Assembly (NCBI GenBank): GCA_021648365.1
Contig: JAKISY010000013.1
Coordinates: 1 to 62,505 of the forward strand
Reading direction: 5' to 3'
Source of the DNA: Verrucomicrobiales bacterium
GTDB lineage: Bacteria > Verrucomicrobiota > Verrucomicrobiia > Verrucomicrobiales > DEV007
Length of the DNA stretch: 62,505 nucleotides
Part shown: positions 1 to 8,857 of the stretch, piece after piece
How positions within the stretch are numbered: position 1 is the stretch's first letter
Layout of the letters: each line of letters opens with the position of its first letter
The notes under the pieces: model-generated
Told to the model about the DNA's origin: nothing
The model's input: only the letters and a program-made list of their open reading frames with translations
The model's database searches: none
Position numbers and translations under genes: made by a program

Positions 1-124
1 GATAATGCTCTTGATCGAGTGCCTTGCGCAGCACTGCGATTTCTTCTTTTGTGCGGGCGACCCTTACGCTCAGCTTGCCAATCTGTGGGTCAACCCAGTC
101 CGTGGAGTATTGTTTGCCTTTCAT
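1..124 (-). CDS. Partial N-terminus, putative DUF4338/IS4-like transposase
   Basis: The minus strand opens with ATG at 124-122 and stays open to the left edge for about 41 codons (reading MKGKQYSTDWVDPQIGKL and ending near LDQEHYL). The segment KALDQEHYL resembles the start of the conserved block in DUF4338 (DruA-like) and some IS4-type transposases, where a HHYLG-like motif follows an N-terminal helix. Only the first 41 residues are visible, so the family call is tentative. The gene continues outside the window and could be either a transposase or a defence-linked DUF4338 protein. Confidence 0.35.
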   Translation of the reverse strand, partial: MKGKQYSTDWVDPQIGKLSVRVARTKEEIAVLRKALDQEHY

Positions 125-385
125 CACGCCCTATTGTCACAAAAGCGGAGCGAAATGTTTAGAAAAAATGCAATACTCCTTGGGCTACAAGGAGTTATTA
201 CCAGCTGTAAGAGTGCCCTGACCCCTAGATTAACAGTCCCGCGCGCGCAATGGAAAGCCGACATAGACATAACAGCTTAACTAAGTGCCATTGAGGGCTG
301 CCCCTTAACCGAGACAAGTCGCGCGCCTTAACAGCTCAGTTTCGCTTTTCAAGCTCCAAGTAAACCCAGTTCACAAAAACTCATC
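125..385. other. Intergenic stretch with one hairpin
   Basis: No convincing gene is seen. A perfect 8-bp stem (ACTCCTTG at 175-182 with CAAGGAGT at 188-195, loop GGCTA) lies upstream of the edge gene and could be a transposon-end or regulatory structure. GC-clamped words (GCGCGCGC near 241, TCGCGCGCC near 318) flank the rest. Short open frames here have no protein-like composition. Confidence 0.4.
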
Positions 386-1948
386 TCACTCTGCTCTGTA
401 AGGAACCCCTATACTCGCACGGTAATAAGCCAGAGCCACAAAATGCTCCACAATCGTATTGATGAGCGCAGCCGCCGCGGCTGCCGTTTGCTGCTCCCTG
501 AGATTCACTCGAAACAAGTCACTGTCTCCTTCCGTGAGCTTTTCTCGCTCAGCTTTTTCGATTTCCACTGCTAATTCCAAATTTTTACGTGATTGAGAAA
601 TCCGTAGCCATGTCTGGCGCAGCGCTGACGATGAATCTCTGATTTCAGCAACCACTTGATCCACTGCAAATTGTTTTTTTCTGATAACTTGGGCCATTTG
701 AGCCGAGAGCACTTTTGCTCGCCCTTTGGCAGCTCTTCGCTGCAGAGGCACTTCAAATTGCAAATAAACACCCGCTTCTAGTGGACCTTTAATATCAGGG
801 TTATAAACAGGAGAACCTACATCTTTTGAAAGCGCAGCGATTAGGTCAAGCCGCGGTAAAGTATCATTCCTTGCTTTTTGCGCCTTAAGGTCAATCTCTT
901 TGAGTTTGAGATCAAAAATTTTGATTTCAGGTCGCTTGCGCATCGCAAATGAAACATCTTCGCTTCGAATAATTTTGTCTGGATTTAGAGGCTTAGCTAA
1001 ATTAGCAGGTAGCATTCGCAATGTGGGCACCTTGGGGACACCTTCCTCCCCCCTCCAATAAAGCGAGAGCGCGATAGCCGCTTGTTCTACTAGGCGAGAG
1101 CTACTGATGAGAATGGATTGCCTTTCGACGATCAGGCGACTATTCTCAGTAATGGCTAAACGAGGAACTTCGCCCTCCTTATGAGATGACTCAAGTGTCG
1201 CATGACGATTTTCAGCCAAAAATAGAAGCCTTTTTGCTATTTCTATTTTTTTTCCAGCAGCTACCCATTTCCAGTAAGCCGAAGCCGCCTTTTTGGAAAC
1301 TTCGAGTTTTTTCTGCAATACGATCGGTTGCGCTCGATCTTGTGAGATTCGAGCCTGCCACAACGCTAATCGGCGCTTGTCGATCACCCGCCCAGAGAGC
1401 AAAGGAAGTTTGATACCCGAGCTGATTTCGCCACCTGAATTGGTTCGCAAACCTCCGTCCCACACTGCAAAGTTTCCACTCCCCAATTTATAGCCACCAA
1501 AAAGACTCGCCCCAAATTTTTCCAGTGGCTGCTCAAGCTTGACCCCCGCCATCTCATTTTGATAATACCCTAGGGCATTAACTCCTGCGCTTGTATTGAG
1601 CTTCAAATCAAAACCTCCCTTAGCTGCCAGCATTTCACCTGATGCAATTTCTCCGGCCTCTAACGCAGCTAAAATAAGAGGGAAATCTGCTTCGACAGCC
1701 TGCATCAGTTGATTAAACAACAAAGGCTTCCGAGCTTTTTTGAGCGGGGTTTCCGTTTTTTGATCCACCAATGGCAAAGGGAATGGATAGTGCAGCGATT
1801 CATTCACATACAAACGACTATGCATAGCTCCTCCTCGACTATCCCCCTTGCGCGTAGGGGTCTCTTGCTGTTCCGCATATACGAAACTAGGTGAAAACCA
1901 CAGTGCTAATATTAGTAAGGCTGCGATGGGCATAATAGATATTATCAT
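386..1948 (-). CDS. TolC-family outer membrane efflux protein
   Basis: The protein has 520 residues, starting with a signal peptide (hydrophobic core about 5-22, then PSFVYA). It has the long amphipathic helical composition of outer membrane efflux proteins, with two related helical halves such as ARISQDRAQPIVLQKKLEV and LRQTWLRISQSRKNLELAVE. It would form the trimeric outer-membrane duct of a tripartite exporter. Its ATG overlaps the stop region of the upstream HlyD-like gene by 4 nt, so the two are translationally coupled. The ABC protein of the same operon is catalytically degenerate, so the energy source of this exporter is unclear. The family call is firm; the substrate is unknown. Confidence 0.85.
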   Translation of the reverse strand: MIISIMPIAALLILALWFSPSFVYAEQQETPTRKGDSRGGAMHSRLYVNESLHYPFPLPLVDQKTETPLKKARKPLLFNQLMQAVEADFPLILAALEAGEIASGEMLAAKGGFDLKLNTSAGVNALGYYQNEMAGVKLEQPLEKFGASLFGGYKLGSGNFAVWDGGLRTNSGGEISSGIKLPLLSGRVIDKRRLALWQARISQDRAQPIVLQKKLEVSKKAASAYWKWVAAGKKIEIAKRLLFLAENRHATLESSHKEGEVPRLAITENSRLIVERQSILISSSRLVEQAAIALSLYWRGEEGVPKVPTLRMLPANLAKPLNPDKIIRSEDVSFAMRKRPEIKIFDLKLKEIDLKAQKARNDTLPRLDLIAALSKDVGSPVYNPDIKGPLEAGVYLQFEVPLQRRAAKGRAKVLSAQMAQVIRKKQFAVDQVVAEIRDSSSALRQTWLRISQSRKNLELAVEIEKAEREKLTEGDSDLFRVNLREQQTAAAAAALINTIVEHFVALAYYRASIGVPYRAE

Positions 1949-3297
1949 TTTCCTGATTTAACATCGCCTGACTTCTTCTTTTGAAGTGGTGCACTTGGCG
2001 ATGAGCTAGGTTTTCTGGAGACTGATTGGGGGAAAGCGTTTAATTGACGCCAAATTTCATAACCTATACTAACGGTGTCGAGTAGTATGAAACCATTCGC
2101 TCGCACTCCCTGTCTCAGAAAAGGTTGCTTGGGCCAAGGCTCATCCTCTGGATCAGGAACGATGAGGACTCGAACTCGACCATCAGCTAGAGCTAAGGCG
2201 TCACTACGATAAACGATCCCTCCGAAGGTGCCTTTAGCGACCGATGGCCAACCTGAAATTTGGATGGCTGGCCAACCTTCAAATTGTATTCTCACTGCCC
2301 TCCCCTCACTAACTAAAGGGGCGTCATTACCTTTAATCCATAACTCCAGAGCAAATTCATCTATATCAGGAACGATGTCAAAAAGGCTTTGGCCTCGGGC
2401 AATCAAATCTGTGGCAGCGCCATGAATGCGCAATATCGAGCCATTGCGCGGAGCTGTGATGAGTTGGGTTGATTGCCGTTTCATCTTGGTCTCTGCCTCC
2501 GCGACCTTTTTCCGGACTTGTTGAAGTTTTTGTTCGTAGCCTTTTCTGTCAGCGCGCAACTTATCAATTTTAGCCGTTTTTTCAGCTTCCACTTTTTTGA
2601 CCGTAGCTGCTTTGGTTTCAACCATATGAAGAATTTCAGTGATCTTTGATTCACTGGCGCTGGCTTTCGATTGCGCCCCCTTGAAGGAACTTTCGGCTTC
2701 TTGGAAGTCGAGTTCAGATTTTGCACCCAATTTGTAAAGCCTTCCCTTTCTAAGGAAATCTTTTTGTTTTTGATCTAAATCCGCTTTGATACCGACAAGG
2801 ACAGCGCGCTCGACTTTCACTTTTTCGATCGCTGCTAGCAATTCGTTTTTGGCTTCCTTTATAGAGAAGTCTCGCTCATCTTGGAGTTGGATCAGTTGTT
2901 TGTCCAAAGATTCAAGAGCACTATGGGCAGCCTCAAGCTCAGTTCTCGCAAAAACCACCATACTTCCTAGGCGAGCACTGTATTCTGGGTCTAAATCTTC
3001 CACCACCGCAAGGACATCTCCCTTATTGACATGGGAACCTTCCTGAACACGAAGATCTACGAGGCGCCCACTTACAGGTGCAGGGATGACCCTGATTCGA
3101 TCCAATGGATCCAAAGCAGATACATTACCATTGCCTGGCACGTTTTGCTGCCACGGCACAAAAAATAGAATGAACGGTAGCATAAAAAAAATCAGAACTA
3201 GCGAGTACGCGAGGAATCGGGAAATTTTCAAACTACTAATCTTGCCGTAAGCAGACAGATTTAGCGGAATGATCTTGTGCGTTTTGATAGCGGTCAT
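1945..3297 (-). CDS. HlyD-family periplasmic adaptor (membrane fusion protein)
   Basis: The protein has 450 residues with one N-terminal transmembrane helix (about 27-47). A first biotinyl-lipoyl half follows (IPAPVSGRLVDLRVQEGSHV, about 70-90), then a long Lys/Glu-rich coiled-coil hairpin (about 115-290), the second lipoyl half (LITAPRNGSILRIHG) and a beta-barrel domain. This is the HlyD/EmrA layout linking an inner-membrane ABC protein to TolC. It lies 93 nt downstream of the ABC gene and overlaps the TolC gene by 4 nt, so the three form one minus-strand operon. A Lys/Ser-rich C-terminal tail (PSSSPSAPLQKKKSGDVK) is unusual for the family. The cargo cannot be inferred. Confidence 0.85.
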   Translation of the reverse strand: MTAIKTHKIIPLNLSAYGKISSLKISRFLAYSLVLIFFMLPFILFFVPWQQNVPGNGNVSALDPLDRIRVIPAPVSGRLVDLRVQEGSHVNKGDVLAVVEDLDPEYSARLGSMVVFARTELEAAHSALESLDKQLIQLQDERDFSIKEAKNELLAAIEKVKVERAVLVGIKADLDQKQKDFLRKGRLYKLGAKSELDFQEAESSFKGAQSKASASESKITEILHMVETKAATVKKVEAEKTAKIDKLRADRKGYEQKLQQVRKKVAEAETKMKRQSTQLITAPRNGSILRIHGAATDLIARGQSLFDIVPDIDEFALELWIKGNDAPLVSEGRAVRIQFEGWPAIQISGWPSVAKGTFGGIVYRSDALALADGRVRVLIVPDPEDEPWPKQPFLRQGVRANGFILLDTVSIGYEIWRQLNAFPQSVSRKPSSSPSAPLQKKKSGDVKSGK

Positions 3298-3390
3298 TCT
3301 GAAGTTTCTTTATTAGGTGATAAATTTAAGCATATCTCAAGCTAGATTGACAATGAACTAAACCGTGGTCTCAATAGTTCCAATTCCAGT

Positions 3391-5097
3391 TTAAGTAGAA
3401 GTCGAGGCAATACTAACAGACTCTAACTGGAGCATACGGTCACAAGCTTCTATCACCTTTGCTTGGTCTGTAGCGATGATCACAGTAAAAGGTGTTTCTT
3501 TCTTGAGCAAAGAATTAAATATAATGTTCTGAACATCTTGGGAGGATCGATCAAACACATCATCTATCACAACGACAGTAGGATCACCTGCAATCGCTCT
3601 TGCTAACATGAGCCGACATAGCTCGTCCTCTGAAAGTGTTTTACCATAAGGGTGCATCACCGTGTCAAGTCTGCCTGGTAGTGATGCCACCACATCATCT
3701 AGCCCAGCAGTAGTGATCGCTCGCCGAATATCATCTCTAGAGACAAAACTGCGATGCAAACTCACATTATCACGCAGAGTACCTCTGACCACTTCTACTT
3801 GTGATACAATGGCCACCCGCTCACGCAGTGAATGAACCTCAAGATCACGAATATCTACTCCGTCTAGCTGTATTGTTCCTGATGCCGGATCTCGTAGTCG
3901 CCAGAGTAAATCGATCATAGAAGACCTCTCAGATTCGCAATTACTCATAATAGCAATTTTTTCACCAGGTTTAATAGCAAAATCTAATTTGGGATAAATT
4001 TCTTTCCCACGCGCCCCTGCCCAAGAAACATTTATAAAAGTAATCGCTGAGCCAGTGTCGTTTGTTGCTAGCGGTTGATCACCACCCGCCCTTTGGGTGT
4101 TCACTTCTAGCAATTGGCTGACTTTGTAAGTGGCAGCCATCAGGTCATACCAGGTCTCTAAATAGTTTCCGCTTTTTGACACCGAATAAACAATGCCACT
4201 GACGATAATCTCAGCAGCGATCAATTGTCCGAGAGACAAACTCCCTTGAATCACTAACCACCCACCTAATCCTAATAGAACGACGCTCGAAAGAATATAA
4301 AGGAACTGAACGCTAATGATTTGATTGAACAGCACCCGGAAATGCAATTTACGCCTCTGTAACCACGATTTTGTGATGCTATCGGTTTTATCAAAAATCC
4401 ATTGCTGCGCCCCTCCATTCTTAAAGGTGTAAGGACATCGAACGATTTCTTCGAGCCATGCTGCGATTTCGTATTTAGCCGAACTTTCATCAATCGCTGT
4501 GCTTTGCCCCTTCTTGAGCGGCAATAAAAAAATCATGATGATACTCAGTATAAGAAAAATATCAAAAACTAGTAAGAGCGGATGATAAGCCGCAAGGATC
4601 GAAAGACCAACGACCACAGTGAGGCAAGTCCCTAATGCGTCAATGAGAAGCTTAGGAGCAGATTTTTGAATAGTCACAATATCAAAAATCCTATTAACCA
4701 GCTCAGGGTCGTGACCCGTATGATAAGCTTCTATTTTCACCATCGGGAGTCTGGCTCCCAGATCTGCGATCAGCCTGATAAAAACCCGCTGCTGAAGATG
4801 CTCCACGGCGAGGCTTTGAATACAATAAAGCGTAGCTGCAAAGGTTAATGCCAACAACAGCAACATCGAAATTACAATCAGAGCCTGCATTTGCCCACCA
4901 AAAGTTATGGTATTTACGATAGCTTGCACTGCAATAGGCGTAGCGAGTTGTAGCAGCCCTATCGCAACAGCGAAAGCTACGATGGCTAACAAATCGCTTT
5001 TCTCAGGCTTCAATAATGAGCGAAGTCGTTGGAACGAGCTTAACGATTGCCCGATCCCCTCAATAGGCGGTGGTGATTTAGCTGAACTGGAAGGCAT
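3391..5097 (-). CDS. ABC exporter-like protein with degenerate ATPase domain
   Basis: The protein has 568 residues. A six-helix type-IV exporter membrane domain (about 35-320) is followed by a nucleotide-binding-like domain (about 345-560). The fold landmarks are in place but the catalytic ones are not. The Walker A position reads SNCESERSS (385-393) instead of GxxGxGKS/T. The signature reads LSEDE (488-492) instead of LSGGQ. Walker B ends in DD (512-513) rather than DE. The switch His is Asp (D544). The Q-loop Gln (Q433) remains. It is first in an operon with HlyD and TolC-like genes. AT-rich DNA upstream contains TATAAT on the minus strand at 5189-5184, a possible -10 box. By family it would export a peptide or protein, but ATP hydrolysis looks impossible without a partner. 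Confidence 0.85.
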   Translation of the reverse strand: MPSSSAKSPPPIEGIGQSLSSFQRLRSLLKPEKSDLLAIVAFAVAIGLLQLATPIAVQAIVNTITFGGQMQALIVISMLLLLALTFAATLYCIQSLAVEHLQQRVFIRLIADLGARLPMVKIEAYHTGHDPELVNRIFDIVTIQKSAPKLLIDALGTCLTVVVGLSILAAYHPLLLVFDIFLILSIIMIFLLPLKKGQSTAIDESSAKYEIAAWLEEIVRCPYTFKNGGAQQWIFDKTDSITKSWLQRRKLHFRVLFNQIISVQFLYILSSVVLLGLGGWLVIQGSLSLGQLIAAEIIVSGIVYSVSKSGNYLETWYDLMAATYKVSQLLEVNTQRAGGDQPLATNDTGSAITFINVSWAGARGKEIYPKLDFAIKPGEKIAIMSNCESERSSMIDLLWRLRDPASGTIQLDGVDIRDLEVHSLRERVAIVSQVEVVRGTLRDNVSLHRSFVSRDDIRRAITTAGLDDVVASLPGRLDTVMHPYGKTLSEDELCRLMLARAIAGDPTVVVIDDVFDRSSQDVQNIIFNSLLKKETPFTVIIATDQAKVIEACDRMLQLESVSIASTST

Positions 5098-5298
5098 ACG
5101 AATGTAGTGTGAACTGATAAGTAAAACAGGCTTTACATCAATATTTGTAAATAAGGTTTTTTCTATGTATTCGCATATTTACCATTATATATTTCTTTGT
5201 AATAGCAACATAATCATTGCTAGAGTCGAATTTCACTTATGGTTCAAATGATTTTACCCTCTCATTCTTGTCGCGCCGATTCGTAACACGAACTTCTC

Positions 5299-6051
5299 TC
5301 AGAATTTCTCCTGCCAGCTTTTTTGCGCGTATTTTTCCTCTGCCAACTTCTCCGCCTGCTGCTGCCAAGCCTCTGGCGGTTGCCAAGCGATCACTTCACC
5401 GCCTGCGCCACTCAGGCCTTGCGCCAAAGCCGCCTGCCACGCCTCCCTGTTTTCTGCTAAACCTGGCTCCACCACACTGCCTTGATGCAACAAGCCCCAG
5501 CGAGTCCGCCGCTGCGCTGCCCCTGCCAATTTCTCTCCACTAGCATCCACCACATCAAACTGCACAGGATGCTCAAAACAAAGTGCGGAATGATCCCCGC
5601 GTGGCGAAAACGACTGCTGCGTATCACTCACTACAGCCTGCGCCCCCCATTGACTCAAAGCCTGTACCACGCAGCGATGCACCCAGCGATAATTTTCCGC
5701 TGGAGTCAGATAGAATAAAGGATGATCTCGAGTCAGCACCAAAGTATAAGTCTGATCCACCCGATGATCCACTCTGCCTCCCCCAGTCCAACGGCGAACC
5801 CAATCCAATTCTGCTCGCTCAACCTCAGACACCGTATCCTGCCAACGCTGGAAATACCCGATCGATATCGCAGGCCGCGCCCAATCGTAAAAACGCAATA
5901 TAGGCAACTGCGATGATGATTCATTCATTTCGCGCAGCATCACTTCGTCCAGCGCCATGTTCATGGCAGCACAACGCGCTTGATCATCACGCCATACTCG
6001 TAAAATACCCAAACCTGCCGGTTCGGAGGAATGTTCATCTTCTTTTTCCAT
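5299..6051 (-). CDS. Lipoate--protein ligase A / octanoyltransferase family protein
   Basis: The protein has about 250 residues of the biotin/lipoate ligase (BPL_LplA_LipB) fold. The lipoyl-binding motif RRWTGGGRVDH is followed by DQTYTLVL. Downstream GEKLAGAAQRR carries the expected catalytic Lys and LLHQGSV follows. ALCFEHPVQFDV fits the loop before the catalytic Lys. The family attaches octanoate or lipoate to lipoyl domains of 2-oxoacid dehydrogenases or GcvH in the cytoplasm. I chose the ATG at 6051 over the GTG at 6060 because AAGG lies about 8 nt upstream. Whether it acts as ligase or transferase cannot be told from sequence. It is alone on this strand between AT-rich spacers. Confidence 0.8.
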   Translation of the reverse strand: MEKEDEHSSEPAGLGILRVWRDDQARCAAMNMALDEVMLREMNESSSQLPILRFYDWARPAISIGYFQRWQDTVSEVERAELDWVRRWTGGGRVDHRVDQTYTLVLTRDHPLFYLTPAENYRWVHRCVVQALSQWGAQAVVSDTQQSFSPRGDHSALCFEHPVQFDVVDASGEKLAGAAQRRTRWGLLHQGSVVEPGLAENREAWQAALAQGLSGAGGEVIAWQPPEAWQQQAEKLAEEKYAQKSWQEKF

Positions 6052-6199
6052 CAGACACACCTTAACACACCTGTCATGAAATCACTCATTTTCAGCAAAT
6101 CCCATACCTTTATATTCTACTAGCTATACTACTTATAGAAATTTAAGAAAAGTTTACTTTTTACTTTTATTTATTAAAATTATAGCATACAATCAGGTC

Positions 6200-6235
6200 G
6201 TTCCCGTTATTCACTGAATTCGGGAACACTTTTTT
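6200..6235 (+). terminator. Terminator-like hairpin reading rightward
   Basis: A 7-bp stem (GTTCCCG 6200-6206 with CGGGAAC 6221-6227) is followed by AC and a run of six T. It has the form of an intrinsic terminator on the plus strand, although no plus-strand gene is recognised upstream. Its left neighbour is the divergently placed lipoate ligase gene on the minus strand. Confidence 0.45.
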
Positions 6236-6255
6236 CCCTTGTGTTGAAGGGGTTA

Positions 6256-6306
6256 GGGGCGGTGTTGGTTAATGGGGGCATCTTGAAACCAACACCGTCC
6301 CTTTTT
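6256..6306 (+). terminator. Strong 15-bp hairpin with T-tail behind copper ATPase gene
   Basis: A 15-bp stem (6256-6270 with 6287-6301, one G-U pair) carries a 16-nt loop and is followed by CTTTTTG on the plus strand. It begins 6 nt beyond the stop of the minus-strand copper ATPase gene. It may therefore serve as that gene's 3' end structure, but the T-run is on the side that would terminate plus-strand transcription. Confidence 0.55.
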
Positions 6307-6312
6307 GTTTTC

Positions 6313-8805
6313 TCAAATCTCGGTCTTTTTCAACCTAAGAGCGTTCACGATCACTGAAACCGAACTGAAGCTCATCGCCGCCGCTGCGATCATCGGACTG
6401 AGCAGTAAGCCTGTCAGCGGATACAGCACTCCAGCAGCAATCGGCACTCCCAGAGCGTTGTAACCGAAGGCGAACAGCAGGTTCTGCCGTATATTACGCA
6501 TCGTCGCCTGACTCAGACGCCGCGCCCGCACGATGCCGCGCAAATCTCCCCGCACCAAAGTGATGCCCGCACTCTCAATCGCCACATCGGTGCCCGTTCC
6601 CATGGCGATGCCCACCTGCGCTTGCGCCAAGGCAGGCGCATCATTGATTCCATCCCCTGCCATTGCTACGATCCGCCCTTCGCTTTGATACTTTTTCACC
6701 GCGTCCGCCTTTCCGTCTGGCAACACCCCAGCCACCACCTCATCAATGCCCAACTTCCCAGCCACCGCTTTGGCAGTCCCTTCATGATCCCCTGTCAGCA
6801 TCACCACTCGCAAACCCTCTTTTTGCAATTCTTCAACCGCCTCCTTGGCGCCCTCTTTGATTGGATCAGCCACCGCCAGCAGGCCTGCATAACGACCGTC
6901 CACGACCGTCAATACCACCGTCTGTCCTTCTTTGCGTAACTTCTCCGCCTCACCAGGAAAACCGCCAGGCTCTATACCTAACTCTTCCAGTAAATCTGCA
7001 TTTCCCACCGCCACACTGCGCCCCGCCACCACGCCCTTGACGCCTTTACCAGTTAGTGATTCAAAGTCCGCCACTTTCTGCAAAACCAAGCCGCGATCTT
7101 CCGCCGCCGCCACCACTGCTTCCGCTAGAGGATGTTCACTATTTTTTTCTAAGCTAGCCAACAACATCAGCAACTCCTGCTCTTCTATAAATTTAGCGGC
7201 TTGTATCAATGCCAACTTAGGCTGCCCCTCAGTCAGCGTGCCCGTTTTATCCACCACCAAAGTATCCACACTACGCATCACTTCGATTGCTTCCGCATTT
7301 TTGAACAATACTCCATTCAAAGCCCCTTTGCCAGTAGCCACCATGATCGACATCGGGGTCGCCAAGCCCAACGCACATGGGCAAGCAATGATCAAAACCG
7401 CCACGGCTGCCAACAAGGCATGCGCAAAACGAGGGTCAGGACCAAAAATAGCCCACGCGCCAAAAGCAATGATGGCACAAGCGATCACCACTGGCACAAA
7501 CCAGCCCGCCACCTGATCCACCAGTTTCTGAATCGGAGCCCGACTGCGCTGTGCCTCAGCCACCATGTGCACGATCTGCGATAACAGCGTATCGCCACCC
7601 ACCTTGTCAGCTACCACGATCAGAGAACCAGTGCCATTGATCGTCGCACCCGTCACGTGATCGCCCGCCTTCTTTTTCACTGGCATCGGTTCACCTGTCA
7701 TCATCGACTCATCTACCGTGCTCTGCCCTTCCACCACTTTGCCATCGACGGGCAATTTTTCACCAGGCTTCACCCGCAAGCGATCCCCCACTTTCACTTG
7801 ATCAAGTGGAACCTCCTGCTCACTACCGTCCTCAGCTAAGCGCCGTGCCGTCTTAGGAGCTAAATCCAACAGTGCCTTGATCGCTGCACCCGTCTGACTC
7901 CGCGCCCTCAGCTCCAATACCTGCCCTAACAAAACCAAAGTCACAATCACCGCTGCCGCTTCAAAATAAACAGCAACCTCGCCACTTTCTCCGCGAAAGG
8001 ATGGAGGGAAAATACTCGGCAACAACGTAGCGATCAAACTGTACCCCCAAGCCACACTCACCCCGATAGCAATCAAAGTGAACATATTCAAACTGCGATG
8101 ACGCACCGAATCCACTCCACGTTTCAACAAAGGCCAACCCGCCCACCACACCGCCGGAGCGCTCAAAACCAACATCACCCAATTCCAGATATGTGGTGAT
8201 GCCACAGCCGACAAGGGGCGACCCGGCAGCATGTCCCCCATCGCGATGAAAAAAACGGGCAGGCTGAAAATCAAAGAGAACTTAAACCTCCGCTGCATAT
8301 CCGTGAGCTCGGCATTGTCCTCTTCCATTTCGATGCTCTTCGCTTCCAACGCCATGCCACATTTGGGACAGTCCCCTGGCTCATCCCGCTCGATCTCTGG
8401 ATGCATCGGACAGGTGTAGATCGTTTTACTGCTAGCTTGAGGCAAACCCGCAGACTCCAAAGCCATACCGCACATCTTACACGTCCCCGGCTTATCACTC
8501 TCCTGCCCAGGACACATCGGACAAAAATAAGCGGCTCCAGCTGACGGCTTCACCGTCCCATGTTGATGCCCCTCCCCGCCACCACAACAAGACTTTGCCG
8601 GCTCAGGTTCTGGACTTGACTCTGCCTTAGACGAGCAACAGTCACTCTTTGCTGGTTCGGCAACCTGCTCTTTTTTCTCCCCCGAACAGCACTCTTGCTG
8701 CGGCACTTGCTGCTCTGCTCCCCCGCCAGAGCAACAGCTCTCTTTTTCCACTTCTTTCTTAACCACCTCATCGTGGCCACAACAGGCTTTTTTTTCTTCT
8801 TTCAT
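6313..8805 (-). CDS. copA: Copper-translocating P1B-type ATPase with Cys-pair N-terminus
   Basis: The protein has 830 residues. The first 90 hold five vicinal Cys pairs (8-9, 24-25, 39-40, 56-57, 73-74) and GHQHG. Two heavy-metal-binding zinc-ribbon-like modules follow (YFCPMCPGQE to CGMAL at 93-115; YTCPMHPEIE to CGMAL at 130-153). Then come eight transmembrane helices, the TGEP actuator motif (369-372), CPC ion site (475-477), DKTGT phosphorylation site (519-523), GDGIND, and late-helix motifs YN and MSFSSVSV typical of Cu(I) pumps. Established function for this class is ATP-driven export of Cu+ from the cytoplasm. The usual GMxCxxC HMA domain is absent and replaced by the Cys-pair region. 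No copper regulator is adjacent. Confidence 0.92.
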   Translation of the reverse strand: MKEEKKACCGHDEVVKKEVEKESCCSGGGAEQQVPQQECCSGEKKEQVAEPAKSDCCSSKAESSPEPEPAKSCCGGGEGHQHGTVKPSAGAAYFCPMCPGQESDKPGTCKMCGMALESAGLPQASSKTIYTCPMHPEIERDEPGDCPKCGMALEAKSIEMEEDNAELTDMQRRFKFSLIFSLPVFFIAMGDMLPGRPLSAVASPHIWNWVMLVLSAPAVWWAGWPLLKRGVDSVRHRSLNMFTLIAIGVSVAWGYSLIATLLPSIFPPSFRGESGEVAVYFEAAAVIVTLVLLGQVLELRARSQTGAAIKALLDLAPKTARRLAEDGSEQEVPLDQVKVGDRLRVKPGEKLPVDGKVVEGQSTVDESMMTGEPMPVKKKAGDHVTGATINGTGSLIVVADKVGGDTLLSQIVHMVAEAQRSRAPIQKLVDQVAGWFVPVVIACAIIAFGAWAIFGPDPRFAHALLAAVAVLIIACPCALGLATPMSIMVATGKGALNGVLFKNAEAIEVMRSVDTLVVDKTGTLTEGQPKLALIQAAKFIEEQELLMLLASLEKNSEHPLAEAVVAAAEDRGLVLQKVADFESLTGKGVKGVVAGRSVAVGNADLLEELGIEPGGFPGEAEKLRKEGQTVVLTVVDGRYAGLLAVADPIKEGAKEAVEELQKEGLRVVMLTGDHEGTAKAVAGKLGIDEVVAGVLPDGKADAVKKYQSEGRIVAMAGDGINDAPALAQAQVGIAMGTGTDVAIESAGITLVRGDLRGIVRARRLSQATMRNIRQNLLFAFGYNALGVPIAAGVLYPLTGLLLSPMIAAAAMSFSSVSVIVNALRLKKTEI

Positions 8806-8857
8806 AAGCGGCGCAGGGTCAATCCCTCCATTAAAACGACAAGCTCAGAGAATTCCC

